Shown: positions 25,807 to 36,880, counted from the stretch's first letter. The stretch: 64,000 bases of DNA from Nitrospira sp. (GCA_016788885.1 JAEURX010000055.1:1-64000), one strand, 5' to 3'. Notes: generated by a model from the sequence alone, not told the origin. A program made the numbers and translations.

Positions 25807-26529
25807 CTAGGCTTGCTGTCCAACCCGGCGATCGAAGGCTGCCTGCATTTCGGCCAAAATCGCTGCCGCCGCAAGCGCCGGATCTTGTGCGTCTCGAATG
25901 GGTCGGCCGACCACCAAATAGTCGGCACCGGCCGCAATGGTCTGAGTCGGGGTGGTCGCCCTGGCGTGATCGTCGGTTCCGGTTCCCGTCGGCCTGATTC
26001 CCGGGGTGACGATGATCAGGTCCGGCCCCACCTTGGCCCGAATCGCCTCGGGCTCTTCTCCCGATGCGACGACACCATCACAGCCTACTTCCGCCGCCAA
26101 CAGCGCGCGGGCCGTCACCAGATCCCTGACGCTCCGCTGAATCCCCATGTCTTGCAAATCGGCTCCATCGAAGTTGGTCAAGACGGTCACCGCGAGCAGT
26201 TTGAGGTTCGACTGCCCCCGCCCCTGCACGGCAGCGAGCAGTGCCTTGCGATTCGCATGCACGGTCAAAAACGTCGCGCCCATGGCGGCAACCCTGGCCG
26301 TCGCACGCCGAACAGTTTCTTCAATATCAAGAAATTTGAGATCCAGAAAGACACGTTTGCCGCGGTCCACCATTGTTCGCACAATGTCGGGCCCCGCCAC
26401 CGTGTAGAGTTCCAGCCCAACCTTCACAAAGCGCACGTGATCTCCCATACGATCGACCAGCCGTTCCGCCTCGGCCGCCGAAGGGACATCCAGTGCGACT
26501 ATCAACCGATCTCGAGCATCAATTTGCAT
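25807..26529 (-). CDS. pyrF: orotidine-5'-phosphate decarboxylase
   Basis: 240 residues from ATG 26529; GGAG lies 8 bases upstream, while the ATG at 26535 is only 2 bases away. This is the last step of UMP synthesis. Visible are IVALDVPS, the catalytic DLKFLDIEET (DxKxxD), MGATFLTVHA, AVTVLTNFDG, the GVVASGEE strand and the phosphate loop PGIRPTG, then DHARATTP and YLVVGRPI. Length is normal. It stands alone upstream of tRNA-His and is divergent from rpsT. Confidence 0.95.
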   Translation of the reverse strand: MQIDARDRLIVALDVPSAAEAERLVDRMGDHVRFVKVGLELYTVAGPDIVRTMVDRGKRVFLDLKFLDIEETVRRATARVAAMGATFLTVHANRKALLAAVQGRGQSNLKLLAVTVLTNFDGADLQDMGIQRSVRDLVTARALLAAEVGCDGVVASGEEPEAIRAKVGPDLIIVTPGIRPTGTGTDDHARATTPTQTIAAGADYLVVGRPIRDAQDPALAAAAILAEMQAAFDRRVGQQA

Positions 26530-26602
26530 CTTCATAACTCCGCCACAGCCACCGGGGGAGTCCCCAGCAACCCGACGCACTCCTTTCCGTCGTGTCTTCT
26601 CC

Positions 26603-26632
26603 TTGACCTGCCTTCTCCACCTGTGCTACAAG
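26603..26632 (+). promoter_or_regulatory. promoter of rpsT
   Basis: TTGACC (26603-26608), 18 bases, TACAAG (26627-26632), followed by a short leader and TAGGAG before the ATG. The -10 is only 4 of 6 to consensus. Confidence 0.5.
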
Positions 26633-26660
26633 CTCAAGCTTTGAACGTAGGAGATTCCGT

Positions 26661-26939
26661 ATGCCTGTTGTCCACAAATCCACGATTCGACGTGCCCGTC
26701 AATCCGAGAAGCGTCGGTTGCGCAATCGCGCCACCCTCAGCTCGGTCCGAAGCATCCTTCGCAAAGTTCAGGATGCGATCGCAGCCAAGAAGCCTGACGA
26801 AGCGAAGGCGACCTTGCGCGATGCGACGGCAGCCCTGGGCAAAGCGGTCACCAAAGGTGTCCTTAAGCCCAACACGGCCTCACGCCGCGTGTCCCGGCTT
26901 GCTGTTCGAGTGAACGCGCTCATCGCTTCCGCGTCGTAA
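26661..26939 (+). CDS. rpsT: 30S ribosomal protein S20
   Basis: 92 residues, basic, binds 16S rRNA during 30S assembly. The N-terminus is HKSTIRRARQSEKRRLRN, close to the usual NHKSAxKRxRQ consensus; helices LSSVRSILRKVQDAIAAKK and KGVLKPNTASRRVSRLAVRV match the family. AGGAG precedes the ATG. The 3' end overlaps the convergent holA gene by 20 bases. Confidence 0.96.
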   Translation: MPVVHKSTIRRARQSEKRRLRNRATLSSVRSILRKVQDAIAAKKPDEAKATLRDATAALGKAVTKGVLKPNTASRRVSRLAVRVNALIASAS

Positions 26940-28032
26940 TCGTTCTGACATTCGACACCGGCCTCGCCCCAGACGGTCGCGGGGCCGGTGGTATCGCTTG
27001 TGCTCGCTCCGCCGCTGCCGCCGGTTTCGATGCCGGTCCGCAGAGTCGGAACAGCAGGTCTTCCATCACACGGACCGGGCTGCTCCCGCTCCCGCCTTTA
27101 AGCTTGGAATCGGTTTCCAAAAACCAGTGAAATGCCTGCGTCAACTGCGCGTCGGGGAATTGGGCGAAGAAGCCACGTAGTCGTGACGGGTCCATCCGGA
27201 ACGTCCGCGCCGCCTCCCCCTCACGCCCTCCCGCCTTCATCTGGTCTTTCAATTTCCACAGTCGCCGATACTGCCAGATCAACGCGCCGAGGATGCGCAA
27301 TGGCGCCTCCCCATTCTCGACATTGCGCGCCAGGATCCGTATCGCCCGCCCGTGATCGTGAGCCCCGATGGCGTTCAGCAGATCAAACACCGACACGCCT
27401 GGCTCGGTCCCCCGCAACGCCTCCACCTCTGCCGCCTGGACGCTTCGCTCGGACGACACATAGGCCGCCAGTTTCTCCAACTCCCGCTTCACCGCATAGA
27501 GCGATTCGCTGCCCACTTCCTTGAGCAACTGAACCGCATCGTCCTGAAGGCGCACCCCCAGGGCCGCGGCTTCCTGCCGAATCCATGTGGAAAGCTGCGC
27601 CTCTCGTAACGGCGCACAATTGACCGACACCGCCTGCTTCGTCAGCGCCTGCGTCCACTTGAGGCGCCCATCCAACTTGACCGCCACCACAATCAGGGTC
27701 GTCGTGTCATTCGGAGCCGAGAAATAGGGCAGGAGTTTGTCTCCCTCGCGAGCCGGAAGCTTCTCCACAGACTTGTAGACCACGACACGTCGCTCGGCGA
27801 ACACTGGAATCTCCGCCGCGCAGGCCAACACATCCTCAATCGCCGAGTCGTCGCCATGAAAGATGTCGTAGTTGAATCCGCTGTCCGCTGCCACGCCCAA
27901 GGCGGCAGTTCGAAGGGCAGCCACGGAGTGGTCACGGAGGTAATCCTCCTCGCCGACAACCGCATAGAGCGGTGCGACTCCGTCGCGCGCAAGCGCCTGA
28001 GGCAACTCTAAACTCGTAACCGAGGCACCCAT
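26920..28032 (-). CDS. holA: DNA polymerase III subunit delta
   Basis: 370 residues. The delta subunit opens the sliding clamp in the clamp-loader complex. Seen: APLYAVVGEEDYLRDHSV at the start, FNYDIFHGDD, FAERRVVVYKS, TTTLIVVAVKLD and KKAV/KWTQALTKQA, LREAQLSTWIRQEAAALG, SESLYAVKRELEKL, FDLLNAIG, LGALIWQYRRLWKL. A Pro/Ala tail is the only odd part. Shine-Dalgarno GGGAGGG is about 10 bases upstream. It follows lptE in the conserved leuS-lptE-holA order. Confidence 0.93.
   Translation of the reverse strand: MGASVTSLELPQALARDGVAPLYAVVGEEDYLRDHSVAALRTAALGVAADSGFNYDIFHGDDSAIEDVLACAAEIPVFAERRVVVYKSVEKLPAREGDKLLPYFSAPNDTTTLIVVAVKLDGRLKWTQALTKQAVSVNCAPLREAQLSTWIRQEAAALGVRLQDDAVQLLKEVGSESLYAVKRELEKLAAYVSSERSVQAAEVEALRGTEPGVSVFDLLNAIGAHDHGRAIRILARNVENGEAPLRILGALIWQYRRLWKLKDQMKAGGREGEAARTFRMDPSRLRGFFAQFPDAQLTQAFHWFLETDSKLKGGSGSSPVRVMEDLLFRLCGPASKPAAAAERAQAIPPAPRPSGARPVSNVRTITTRKR
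26956..26990 (+). terminator. hairpin after rpsT
   Basis: CACCGGCC (26956-26963) pairs with GGCCGGTG (26983-26990), extended by CGC/GCG inside. It lies 17 bases after the rpsT stop, inside the 3' end of holA. There is no T run. Confidence 0.5.
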
Positions 28033-28054
28033 CCGTGACAGCCCTCCCGTATCT

Positions 28055-28681
28055 CTATCGCACCGACTCCGGCTGCGGCGGGTTACCCTGGCCGGCCTCC
28101 GCCTTCACCGGGCGCTTCAGCACCTTGTCCAGTTCGCCCGCATCCAGAAACAGCAGGAAACGGGAGGCAAGATCTTCCGCCACAAATCGCCCCGCCTGCT
28201 CCAAGGCCCGATTCTGCAGCACGCGATTGAATTGCAGATCCTGGGTGAGAAAAAACTCCGACGTGCCCTTGGCGACCTGCGACCAGACCACCCGCTTGGT
28301 CTTTGCATCCTCGATTTTTACGCTCACCAGCATTTCCACGCGGCTTTCAAACGTGGTGGTTTGGTCGAAACTCAAGGTCGGCAGAAGAATTTGCATGATC
28401 TGCCCGGACAAGAACAGGTCGGCACCGGCCGAAGGACCCACAATCTCCGCCCCTGCCCCCGCGGAGAATTCCCGACGAAGATAGTTGGCGAGCTTGATTT
28501 CAAAATTCGGCTCATAGGTAGTATTGGAGATCGGCAGAATGGCCAATCGCGGGGTCTGCGTGCGCTTGGTGGTCGTTTCCGGGGCGCCGCCGACCGTTGG
28601 ACCTGCGCCCTGCACTCGAAACTGATACCCGCAGGCACTGAGCGACAGGCTCATCGCCAGGGCACAGGCCATACGAAACAC
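28055..28681 (-). CDS. lptE: LPS-assembly lipoprotein LptE family
   Basis: 208 residues from the GTG at 28681; an upstream TTG (28759) overlapping leuS and an ATG at 28672 are alternatives. The lipobox is LSLSACGYQ. The mature part has LAILPISNTTYEPNFEIKLA, YLRREFSAGAGAEIV, SGQIMQILLPTLSF and KIEDAKTKRVVWSQ, the LptE fold that helps LptD place LPS in the outer membrane. Gene order leuS-lptE-holA is conserved in many bacteria, which supports the call. Confidence 0.87.
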   Translation of the reverse strand: MFRMACALAMSLSLSACGYQFRVQGAGPTVGGAPETTTKRTQTPRLAILPISNTTYEPNFEIKLANYLRREFSAGAGAEIVGPSAGADLFLSGQIMQILLPTLSFDQTTTFESRVEMLVSVKIEDAKTKRVVWSQVAKGTSEFFLTQDLQFNRVLQNRALEQAGRFVAEDLASRFLLFLDAGELDKVLKRPVKAEAGQGNPPQPESVR

Positions 28682-28748
28682 ATGCCCAGGGACGGCCGAG
28701 CCATCCCAAACGCGAGAGTCCGTTCTTCGTGGTTCCAGACGCACCGCT

Positions 28749-31184
28749 TCACACCACAAAATTGATCAACTTCTTCTCGACGTAAATGACCTTTTTCGGC
28801 TCTTTCCCCTGCAGCCATTCGGCGACTTCTTTCCGGGCGAACGGCTCCAGCTGCTCGCGTAATGCCCCGGCATCGACCTCCAACTTTCCGCGCAGCTTCC
28901 CGTTGACCTGAACCGGTATCGTCAATCGATCGCTGACGACCAGTGCCGGATCGAACTCCGGCCAGGGCTGCTGGCCCGCGCTTGGCGCATGACCGAGACG
29001 TTCCCAGAGCTCCTCACTGAGATGGGGGGCAAACGGCAGCAGCAGTAAGACGAACGGTTCCAATAATCCGCGAGGCCGCTGATCCAACTTGGTCATCTCG
29101 TTCGTAAACACCATCATCTGCGAAATGGCCGTGTTGAATCGCAGCGCCTCGATATCGTCCGTCACCTTCTTGATGGTGTAGTGCAGCAACCGCTGCTGCT
29201 CCGGCGTCGGCGCCGCACCTGTCACCGCCACACTCAGCGTGCCATCCTCAGCGACCATCAGTCTCCACACACGATCCAGAAATCGTGTAATACCTTCGAC
29301 GCCGCGCGTGCTCCACGGCTTCATGGATTCCAGCGGCCCCATGAACATTTCATACAGGCGCACCGCATCGGCACCGAACTGATCGATCATATCGTCCGGG
29401 TTGACCACGTTGCCGCGCGACTTCGACATCTTCTGATTGTCTTCCCCCAACACGATGCCCTGGTGCACCAGCTTCTTGAACGGTTCGGGGGTACTGACCA
29501 CTCCGGCATCGAACAACACCTTGTGCCAGAACCGGCTGTAGAGCAGATGCAGCACCGCATGTTCGCTGCCGCCGATGTAGAGGTCCACCGGCATCCAGTA
29601 CCGTTCCTTCAGCGGATCAACCATCTGACGGGAATTCTTCGGGTCGATGAACCGCAGGTAATACCAGCAGGAGCCGGCCCACTGCGGCATGGTGTTCGTC
29701 TCGCGCCGCGCCGGCTTGCCGGTGACAGGGTCCGTGGCCTGCAACCAGTCTTCAAGATTGGCCAACGGGCTCTCGCCGCTCCCGGAAGGCTTGAAGTTCT
29801 TTGTTTCGGGCAAGGGCAACGGCAACTGCTCTTCCGGCAGCGGCCTGGGCTCTCCGTCCACCCACACGATGGGAAAGGGCTCACCCCAGTAACGTTGCCG
29901 GGCAAACAACCAGTCCCGAAGTTTATAGTTGACGGTCTTCTTCCCCTTCCCGGCAGCTTCCAACCAGGCAGTCATTTGGGGGATCGCTTCGCTAGGCAGC
30001 AGGCCATCGATTGAGCAGGACCCGTCGGGCGTGGTGGAGTTGATGACACGGCCGCGATCCGTATCGACGAAGGCAGCCTTGTCGACCTGTCCACCTTGAA
30101 TCACTTCTCGAATCGGGAGCTGGTACTGCGTGGCAAACGCCCAATCGCGTTCATCATGGGCCGGCACGGCCATGATCGCGCCGGTGCCGTAACTCATCAG
30201 CACGTAGTCGGCGATCCAAATCGGCAGACGTTCTTGATTGGCGGGGTTGATGGCATAGCCGCCGGTGAAGACGCCGCTCTTGACCTTCTCCAATTCCTGG
30301 CGCTGCAAGTCGCTCTTGCGCGCGGCCGCTTCACGATAGTCTTTCACCCGCGTGCGCTGCGAAGGCGTCGTCACCACATCGACCAGGGGATGCTCGGGAG
30401 CCAGAACCATATACGTAGCGCCGAAGAGCGTATCGGGGCGGGTGGTAAAAACGCGCAGATTGCCCGGCACATCAGCAAGCGCGAAATCGACCTCGGCACC
30501 GATGGAGCGCCCGATCCAGTTCTTTTGCATCTCCAGCGTACTGGTCGGCCATTCAACGAGACTCAGATCTTCCAACAACCGCTCCGCGTAAGCGGTGATT
30601 TTCAGAACCCATTGTCGCATCGGTTTGCGGATGACATCGAATCCACCGACTTCGCTCTTCCCGTCGACGATTTCCTCATTGGCCAGCACCGTCCCCAACG
30701 CCGGGCACCAATTGACCGGGACCTCGGCCACATAGGCCAGCCCGCGCTCGAACAGCCGGAGGAAAATCCACTGCGTCCACCGGTAGTAATCCTGATCGGT
30801 GGTGCTGAGCTCACGATCCCAATCGTAGGAGAGCCCGACGCGCTTCATCTGCCGTTTGAAGGTCGCAATATTTTGCGCCGTGGTGATGGCGGGATGGACA
30901 CCGGTTTTCACGGCATACTGTTCAGCCGGCAGCCCAAACGCGTCCCAGCCCATGGGATGCAGCACATTAAACCCGCGCATCCGTTTATACCGGGAGACGA
31001 TGTCAGTGGCGGTGTACCCTTCCAGGTGCCCGACGTGCAGGCCGGACCCAGAGGGATACGGGAACATATCGAGACAATAAAACTTCGGCTTCGAGGGATC
31101 ATCCGACGCCCGAAAGGGGCGATGTGTCTCCCAATAGGTCTGCCACTTCGACTCGACAACCTGGTGATCGTATGATTTGCTCAT
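28749..31184 (-). CDS. leuS: leucyl-tRNA synthetase
   Basis: 811 residues from ATG 31184 (conserved [14 protein letters not shown] start; 24 more codons are open upstream but look non-coding). The class I signatures are [12 protein letters not shown] (HIGH variant) and [12 protein letters not shown] (KMSKS). The editing domain is present ([29 protein letters not shown]). The anticodon-binding and C-terminal parts end in a [15 protein letters not shown] segment typical of bacterial LeuRS. First gene of the lptE-holA cluster. Confidence 0.97.
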   Translation of the reverse strand: MSKSYDHQVVESKWQTYWETHRPFRASDDPSKPKFYCLDMFPYPSGSGLHVGHLEGYTATDIVSRYKRMRGFNVLHPMGWDAFGLPAEQYAVKTGVHPAITTAQNIATFKRQMKRVGLSYDWDRELSTTDQDYYRWTQWIFLRLFERGLAYVAEVPVNWCPALGTVLANEEIVDGKSEVGGFDVIRKPMRQWVLKITAYAERLLEDLSLVEWPTSTLEMQKNWIGRSIGAEVDFALADVPGNLRVFTTRPDTLFGATYMVLAPEHPLVDVVTTPSQRTRVKDYREAAARKSDLQRQELEKVKSGVFTGGYAINPANQERLPIWIADYVLMSYGTGAIMAVPAHDERDWAFATQYQLPIREVIQGGQVDKAAFVDTDRGRVINSTTPDGSCSIDGLLPSEAIPQMTAWLEAAGKGKKTVNYKLRDWLFARQRYWGEPFPIVWVDGEPRPLPEEQLPLPLPETKNFKPSGSGESPLANLEDWLQATDPVTGKPARRETNTMPQWAGSCWYYLRFIDPKNSRQMVDPLKERYWMPVDLYIGGSEHAVLHLLYSRFWHKVLFDAGVVSTPEPFKKLVHQGIVLGEDNQKMSKSRGNVVNPDDMIDQFGADAVRLYEMFMGPLESMKPWSTRGVEGITRFLDRVWRLMVAEDGTLSVAVTGAAPTPEQQRLLHYTIKKVTDDIEALRFNTAISQMMVFTNEMTKLDQRPRGLLEPFVLLLLPFAPHLSEELWERLGHAPSAGQQPWPEFDPALVVSDRLTIPVQVNGKLRGKLEVDAGALREQLEPFARKEVAEWLQGKEPKKVIYVEKKLINFVV

Positions 31185-31402
31185 CCTGCTCACATGAAAC
31201 GCGAGGCGCCCATTCGCACTCGGCGAGAGAACGGACGACTCTAGCATACGCGACACGGAGCGACAAGGATGAGACCGGCGAATGAGGGCCCTCGGGCCCC
31301 CTCCACGCCCCTTGATCCCCGGCCCGACTCCTGGTCAAATGCTCGAAGGTATCGAGACACTCAGTACCTGTTCTCATCGACCATCGGAATCCATCCCACG
31401 CC

Positions 31403-32011
31403 ATGTACGCGACCTACATCTTCCCCCGCCTCATGGATTGGGTGCTTCGGGGCGAGCGCTTCCAAGCCCAGCGACAGCGACTACTCGCCGCAGCCCATGG
31501 GAACGTGGTGGAGATCGGCTTCGGCACCGGACTGAACCTGCCGCACTATCCTCGAACTGTCACCGACCTGTATGCCGTCGACCCCGCCCCCCTGCTTCCC
31601 CAGCGTGTGGCGCAGCGGGTTGCGCAGGCCCCGTTTCCGGTCCGTCTCCAACATGTGAGTGCCGAGGAACTGCCATATGAGCCCGCCACATTCGACTGCG
31701 CGGTCAGTACCTTCACGCTCTGCACGATCCCGGACCCATTGCGCTCGTTGCGCGAGGTTCGACGGGTGCTCAAGCCCGATGGGCGGTTCCTGTTCCTGGA
31801 GCATGGCCGAAGCGACGATCCCATCACCGCCCGATGGCAAGATCTCCTCAATCCGTTGCAACGTCGGGTGGCCTGCGGCTGCAACCTCAACCGCCAGATC
31901 GATCGGTTAGTGGTCGAAGCAGGTTTTCACCTCGAACAGCTTGACCGTGAGATCCTCTCCGGCGTGCCCAGGATCGGCGGAGAGTTGTATCGTGGCACCG
32001 CCATTCCCTAG
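31403..32011 (+). CDS. class I SAM-dependent methyltransferase
   Basis: 202 residues. SAM-binding motif I is VVEIGFGTGLNLPHY, motif II DLYAVDPAP, motif III TFDCAVSTFTLCTI, and the post-motif VRRVLKPDGRFLFLEHG. The FLEHGRS and NRQIDRLVVEAGF segments resemble UbiE/METTL7-type methyltransferases. Substrate unknown; lipid or quinone precursors are possible. No operon partner. No clear Shine-Dalgarno sequence. Confidence 0.86.
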   Translation: MYATYIFPRLMDWVLRGERFQAQRQRLLAAAHGNVVEIGFGTGLNLPHYPRTVTDLYAVDPAPLLPQRVAQRVAQAPFPVRLQHVSAEELPYEPATFDCAVSTFTLCTIPDPLRSLREVRRVLKPDGRFLFLEHGRSDDPITARWQDLLNPLQRRVACGCNLNRQIDRLVVEAGFHLEQLDREILSGVPRIGGELYRGTAIP

Positions 32012-32048
32012 CACCATCCCTTAATGGGAACCAACGACGTTCATCAAA

Positions 32049-32085
32049 TTGTATCCCTCACGGCAATTTTGTAGACTGCAGTCTA
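32049..32085 (+). promoter_or_regulatory. promoter and palindromic operator of the hybrid kinase
   Basis: TTGTAT (32049-32054), 17 bases, TAGACT (32072-32077) make a promoter-like pair. The -10 lies inside a perfect 14-bp palindrome TAGACTGCAGTCTA (32072-32085), about 50 bases before the start codon. The palindrome could be a repressor site occluding the promoter. Confidence 0.5.
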
Positions 32086-32134
32086 TGGCGCACATGCCTT
32101 GCAGTCGTCCTTCCCCAAGACGGGAGTGATCCCG

Positions 32135-35100
32135 ATGGCTTCCACGCAACCAGTTCCACTGGACCGTCCCTCCTCGACCGCGTCACTCACACACGCCGCC
32201 GATGCGGCCATGGAAGCCAACCTGATGCTGCAGCGAGTCACGCTGCTCTATGAGGGTATGCCGGCGGCCCTCGCAGCCGGACTCGGCTGTGCGCTTGCGC
32301 TGGTCGTCGTCGATTGGCAGGTCCTCCCGCAGAACTGGCTGCTGGCGTGGCTGACCTACCATATGATCCTCTCCACCGGGCGATACCTCCTCGCACGATC
32401 ATTCAGAGCCACCAAACCGACCACCTCTACGAGCCAACGCTGGCACCGCGCATTTCTGACCGGAACGACTCTCGCCGGACTGGGATGGGGTGCGTCGGCG
32501 CTGATCCTGTTTCCCGAGTCTTCTCCCACGCATCAGGTGTTTCTGGCGTTCGTACTCGCCGGGGTCTCCGCCGGCGCCTCATCCACTCTGGCCGCGCGCT
32601 TCGATGCGTTTCTCTCGTTCGCCCTTCCGACTCTGACGCCGCTCATTCTGCGGTTTTTCTTCCTCAACCATGAGCACGCGCTGCCCATGGCGATCTGCAC
32701 CCTCTTGTTTTCCCTGCTCATGATCTACACCGCGTCCCGAACCTCGAACACCGTGCTGGAAACCCTTCGGCTGAAATATCACAACGCCCAACTCGTGGAT
32801 CAACTCGCCTCACAACTGGAGGAAGGGGAACAAACCGCGCTGCGTCTGAACGTCCATTCCGAACACTATCGCTTCATCATGGAGTATGCGCAGGACATCA
32901 TTTACCGCACCGACCGGAGCGGCCGCTTGACCTTCATCAATCCCGCCGTCATCCGCCTGCTGGGCTATCACGAGACCGAGATGCTCGGCCACCGCGCGCT
33001 GGACCTGGTACACCCGAGCTACCGCCGTACCACGGAACATTTCTATATCCGGCAATTCCTCCGGAAACTCCCCAGCACCTACTACGAATTTCCAGTGGTG
33101 ACCAGACGCCTTCAGACGCTGTGGGTCGGCCAAAACGTGCAGCTCCTGCTGCGCGACCAGGAGGTCATCGGATTTCAAGCGGTGATGCGTGACATCTCCG
33201 CACGCAAGCAAACCGAGGAAGCGTTGCGCTTCAGCCAGGAGCGCTATCGGGCGCTGTATGAGAGCAGCCCTGAAATGTTATTGACCGTCGACTCCAAAGG
33301 CAACCTCCTCACGGTCAATGCCACTGCCGCCGCCGAATTGGGGTATGACGCCGACGCATTGATCGGTCAGCCCGTCTCCCTCATCGTCCACGCAAACGAT
33401 CAGGCCAAGATGCAGCAGCATTTTGATGACTGTCTTGCCCGGCCTGGCGACGTGCTCCGTTGGGAGTTCCGGAAAATCCGGAAAGACGGAAGCCACATCT
33501 GGGTGAGAGAAGCCGCCCGCGCTGTTCGGAATCCGGACGGCCGATTCGACATCGTCATCGTGTGCGAAAACGTGACTGAACGAAAAGGCATGGAAGACGC
33601 CCTAACCCATACACGCCAGCTCCTCGAATCGATCGTCGAACACATCCCTCATATGGTCTTTCTGAAAGACGCGCTGGAGTTGCGATACGTCCAATTCAAC
33701 AAAGCGGGCGAGCAGCTGACCGGCCTCCCGCGTGAAGCGCTCCTGGGAAAGAACGATTTCGACTTCTTCCCTCGGGAACAGGCGGAATTTTTCACCGCGC
33801 GGGATCGCGAAGCGCTGACGGGCGGCGCCATGCTGGACATTCCGGCCGAACCGATCCAGACGAAGGATCACGGGCTGCGTTGGCTCCATACCAAGAAACT
33901 CCCTCTGTACGACCACGCCGGCGTGCCACGGTACCTTCTGGGCATCTCGGAAGACATCACGGACCAGAAGCAGCGACAGGAAATCGAACAGCTCCGCTTG
34001 GGGCAACTCGCGACGCAACAGACGGTCCTCCACAAACTGGCCGAAGACCCGGCCATTCATAGCGGACACCCGCAACAGGCGTTCCCCGCGATGACTGAAC
34101 ATGCCGCCGCCACCTTCGCCGTCGAACGGGCGAGCATCTGGCTTTTCGACGAGGCCCAAACAACGCTGATCCTTCAAGACCTGTTCGAAGCCACACCGAA
34201 ACGCCACCTGCGTGGGGCCACCCTGTCCACCGCCCAATACCCGGCATACCTGCGAGCACTGGAAACCGAACCCTATTCCCTGGCCGCCCATGCGGCCCAA
34301 ACCGACCCACGCACCTGCGAACTCAGCGCTTCCTATCTGGCTCCGCTCGGCATCGTCGCCATGCTGGATGCCCCGATCCGCCGTCACGGGCGCGTGGTCG
34401 GAGTCTTGTGCCTCGAGCATATCGGCCCGCCGAAATCCTGGACCAGCGAGGAAGAAGCGTTCGCTGCCTCCCTGGCCGCCATGGCCACCCTCACACTCGA
34501 AGCCGCCGACCGACGGCAGGCGCAAGAAGCCCTGGAGCAACATGTCCGTGAGCGCACCGGTGAGTTGCGACGCATGACCGCGCACCTGCAGACCATCATC
34601 GAAGAATCCCCGCTGGCAATGATCGAACTGGACCAGGCCGGACACGTCACGACCTGGAATGCCGCCGCCACCTCGCTGTTCGGATGGACCAAAGAGGAAG
34701 TCCTTGGACAGGAACTCCCGTACGTGCCGTCCGGACAAGAGCGGGAGTCCGATGAATTGTGGAATTCGGTCATGAGCGGGGGCGCGCCACGCGGCCTGGA
34801 GCTGCGCCGCAAACGAAAAGATGGCAGCCTCATCGACGTCAACATGTGGGGGACACTGCTTCAAGGCCCGGGCAGCCAGACAACCGGATCGATCGGATTT
34901 TTCATCGACGTGACTCAACACAAACAACTGGAAGAGCAACTCCGGCAAGCCCATAAGATGGAAGGCATCGGACGACTCGCCGGCGGCGTCGCCCACGACT
35001 TCAACAATCTTCTGACCGTGATCAACGGATGCGCCACGCTCGTCCTGGAACAGGTGCGGACTGAAGATCCGTTGCGCCGCTCGCTGACTGAAATCCTGAC

Positions 35101-36079
35101 TGCCGGTCAACGGGCGGCGGCACTGACCAGGCAACTCCTCGCCTTCAGCCGAAGACAAGTCCTCACCTTTCAGACCTTCAACTTGAACGAAGCCCTGGCC
35201 TCCATCGGTTCGATGATCGAGCGGCTGATCGGGGAAGATATCACCCTCATTCGGGATCTGACACCGAAACCGTGCATCATCCGCGCAGACCGGGGGCAAA
35301 TCGATCAAGTGATCTTGAATCTGGCGGTCAATGCAAAGGATGCCATGCCGCATGGCGGAACGTTGACGCTGGGGACGCGCATCCTGCTCATCACTGAGGA
35401 TTCGCCGGTGCCGCATCCCGCCCTGCTTCCTGGAAGCTACACACACCTGTCCGTCCGCGACTCGGGTATGGGCATGGACCGGGCCACCCTGTCGCATATC
35501 TTTGAGCCATTCTTCACGACCAAGGAAGAGGGCAAGGGAACTGGCCTGGGACTGGCGACGGTCTATGGGATCGTCAAACAAAGCCAGGGCTTCGTCTTTG
35601 CCGACAGCAACCCGGGCGAGGGCACTACGTTCGATATCTACTTTCCCTCAGCCGAGGCCCCTCAGCTGGCCGCCCCGCCACCTCCCGCCTCACGACCACA
35701 TTGCGGGCATGAAACCATTCTGCTGGTGGAAGACCAACAAGCCGTCAGGCTGTTACTCACCCACGCCCTGTCGGACTATGGGTACACCTTGCTGGAAGCC
35801 TCCAGCGGACAGGAAGCGTTGCGGCTCGTCGCCGCAGCGAAGACACCGATCCACATCCTGCTCACCGATGTGGTCATGCCACAGATGACGGGGCCGGCAT
35901 TGGCCGAACGCCTCCGTCAGCAATGGCCGGATCTGCGGGTGTTGTTCATGTCGGGGTATGCGGAAGGGAGTGTGCTACCGACATTTCTCGCCGAACCGGG
36001 CACCGGCTTCATTCAGAAGCCGTTCCTGCCCACGGAACTGGCGAGGAAATTGCGCGAACTGCTCGATCCGGCCAAGTGA
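32135..36079 (+). CDS. hybrid sensor histidine kinase with PAS/GAF array
   Basis: 1314 residues from ATG 32135 with GGGAG 8 bases upstream; a TTG at 32099 is open but weak. Layout: membrane region of about five to six helices (35-218), PAS (246-360), PAS (368-485), PAS/PAC with FDFFPREQ (492-610), GAF (638-798), PAS (817-930), HisKA with phosphoacceptor His954 in GGVAHDFNN, HATPase_c with [16 protein letters not shown] and GTGLGLATV (1045-1172), and a C-terminal receiver with Asp1245 ([19 protein letters not shown]). No DNA-binding output, so it signals by phosphorelay or through a partner. Confidence 0.92.
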   Translation: MASTQPVPLDRPSSTASLTHAADAAMEANLMLQRVTLLYEGMPAALAAGLGCALALVVVDWQVLPQNWLLAWLTYHMILSTGRYLLARSFRATKPTTSTSQRWHRAFLTGTTLAGLGWGASALILFPESSPTHQVFLAFVLAGVSAGASSTLAARFDAFLSFALPTLTPLILRFFFLNHEHALPMAICTLLFSLLMIYTASRTSNTVLETLRLKYHNAQLVDQLASQLEEGEQTALRLNVHSEHYRFIMEYAQDIIYRTDRSGRLTFINPAVIRLLGYHETEMLGHRALDLVHPSYRRTTEHFYIRQFLRKLPSTYYEFPVVTRRLQTLWVGQNVQLLLRDQEVIGFQAVMRDISARKQTEEALRFSQERYRALYESSPEMLLTVDSKGNLLTVNATAAAELGYDADALIGQPVSLIVHANDQAKMQQHFDDCLARPGDVLRWEFRKIRKDGSHIWVREAARAVRNPDGRFDIVIVCENVTERKGMEDALTHTRQLLESIVEHIPHMVFLKDALELRYVQFNKAGEQLTGLPREALLGKNDFDFFPREQAEFFTARDREALTGGAMLDIPAEPIQTKDHGLRWLHTKKLPLYDHAGVPRYLLGISEDITDQKQRQEIEQLRLGQLATQQTVLHKLAEDPAIHSGHPQQAFPAMTEHAAATFAVERASIWLFDEAQTTLILQDLFEATPKRHLRGATLSTAQYPAYLRALETEPYSLAAHAAQTDPRTCELSASYLAPLGIVAMLDAPIRRHGRVVGVLCLEHIGPPKSWTSEEEAFAASLAAMATLTLEAADRRQAQEALEQHVRERTGELRRMTAHLQTIIEESPLAMIELDQAGHVTTWNAAATSLFGWTKEEVLGQELPYVPSGQERESDELWNSVMSGGAPRGLELRRKRKDGSLIDVNMWGTLLQGPGSQTTGSIGFFIDVTQHKQLEEQLRQAHKMEGIGRLAGGVAHDFNNLLTVINGCATLVLEQVRTEDPLRRSLTEILTAGQRAAALTRQLLAFSRRQVLTFQTFNLNEALASIGSMIERLIGEDITLIRDLTPKPCIIRADRGQIDQVILNLAVNAKDAMPHGGTLTLGTRILLITEDSPVPHPALLPGSYTHLSVRDSGMGMDRATLSHIFEPFFTTKEEGKGTGLGLATVYGIVKQSQGFVFADSNPGEGTTFDIYFPSAEAPQLAAPPPPASRPHCGHETILLVEDQQAVRLLLTHALSDYGYTLLEASSGQEALRLVAAAKTPIHILLTDVVMPQMTGPALAERLRQQWPDLRVLFMSGYAEGSVLPTFLAEPGTGFIQKPFLPTELARKLRELLDPAK

Positions 36080-36115
36080 CTCACCCGCACCGGAAGGCGG
36101 AACAGCGGGGCCGCC

Positions 36116-36802
36116 CTACCGCGACAAAATCGACTGAAACGTTTCGATGGAGTGAAATCGCGAGGAAGGGATTGCGGACGCCTGCGAGCTCGACTTCGAA
36201 CGGTGATAGATGCGGCCGATACCAAACTGCGCCGCCGCCGCGAGACATTGCTCGTCGTCATCGATGTAGAGCGCGCGTGACGGCTCGAATCCGACCAACT
36301 CTCGGCACGTCGGCCAGTATTCAGACCGCATCTTGAGCCACCCCACCTCAAAGGCGTCCACGATACGATCGACCCGCCGATCCAGACCGGTCTTGGCGGC
36401 TTTGACCTCGACTCCCGCCCGATGCGCATTGGTGAGAATCGTCACGCGTTTGCCCAATCGCCGCAACGACGTCAAAAATTCCTCCGCGTCGGGAAGAAAC
36501 CCGATCATATGGTCGAGTTCCCGATGCATCGCCACCACGTCGATATCCACTTGCTCCGTCCAATAGTGCAGATCCGTCCAGGCCAGCTCACCCTCCACGG
36601 AACGATACATCCGCATCAATCGGTCGCGGGCTTCGTCGAAGGGCAACGCATGTTTCACCGCATACCGTCTCGGCAACTCCTCCTCAAAAAAGAAGTTGTC
36701 GAAATGACGGTCCAGCAACGTGCCGTCCATATCGAGCAGGACATCGTCGATCTCGTTCCAGTCGAGCGTGTGGGGTGCCCGATCGGACTGATTGTGGTGC
36801 AT
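36116..36802 (-). CDS. yrfG: HAD nucleotidase, YrfG/GMP-IMP nucleotidase type
   Basis: 228 residues, with the 110 upstream open codons rejected. The sequence follows E. coli YrfG closely in order: WNEIDDVLLDMDGTLLDRHFDN, WTDLHYWTEQVDIDV, MIGFLPDAEEFLTSL, VTILTNAHRAGVEVK, TGLDRRVDRIV, PSRALYIDDDEQCLAAAAQFG. HAD motifs DMDGT, TNAH and IDDDE are intact. Predicted role is hydrolysis of purine nucleoside monophosphates. A TATACT box ends 7 bases before the ATG, suggesting a leaderless transcript. Confidence 0.87.
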   Translation of the reverse strand: MHHNQSDRAPHTLDWNEIDDVLLDMDGTLLDRHFDNFFFEEELPRRYAVKHALPFDEARDRLMRMYRSVEGELAWTDLHYWTEQVDIDVVAMHRELDHMIGFLPDAEEFLTSLRRLGKRVTILTNAHRAGVEVKAAKTGLDRRVDRIVDAFEVGWLKMRSEYWPTCRELVGFEPSRALYIDDDEQCLAAAAQFGIGRIYHRSKSSSQASAIPSSRFHSIETFQSILSR

Positions 36803-36808
36803 GGTCAC

Positions 36809-36814
36809 AGTATA
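36809..36814 (-). promoter_or_regulatory. -10 box close to the nucleotidase start
   Basis: TATACT on the minus strand with only about 7 bases to the ATG at 36802, so the transcript may begin at or near the start codon. The -35 is poor. Confidence 0.35.
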
Positions 36815-36880
36815 GCGGAGACCGGCGGAACAAGACGAGTGATTGTGTTCGTTGAAATCTCTGTGATACCGTCCTTCACC

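Noticed and set aside
33602-35581. Long open frame on the minus strand inside the hybrid kinase
   Set aside because: A shadow of a GC-rich gene; its translation has no domain, while the plus frame has many.
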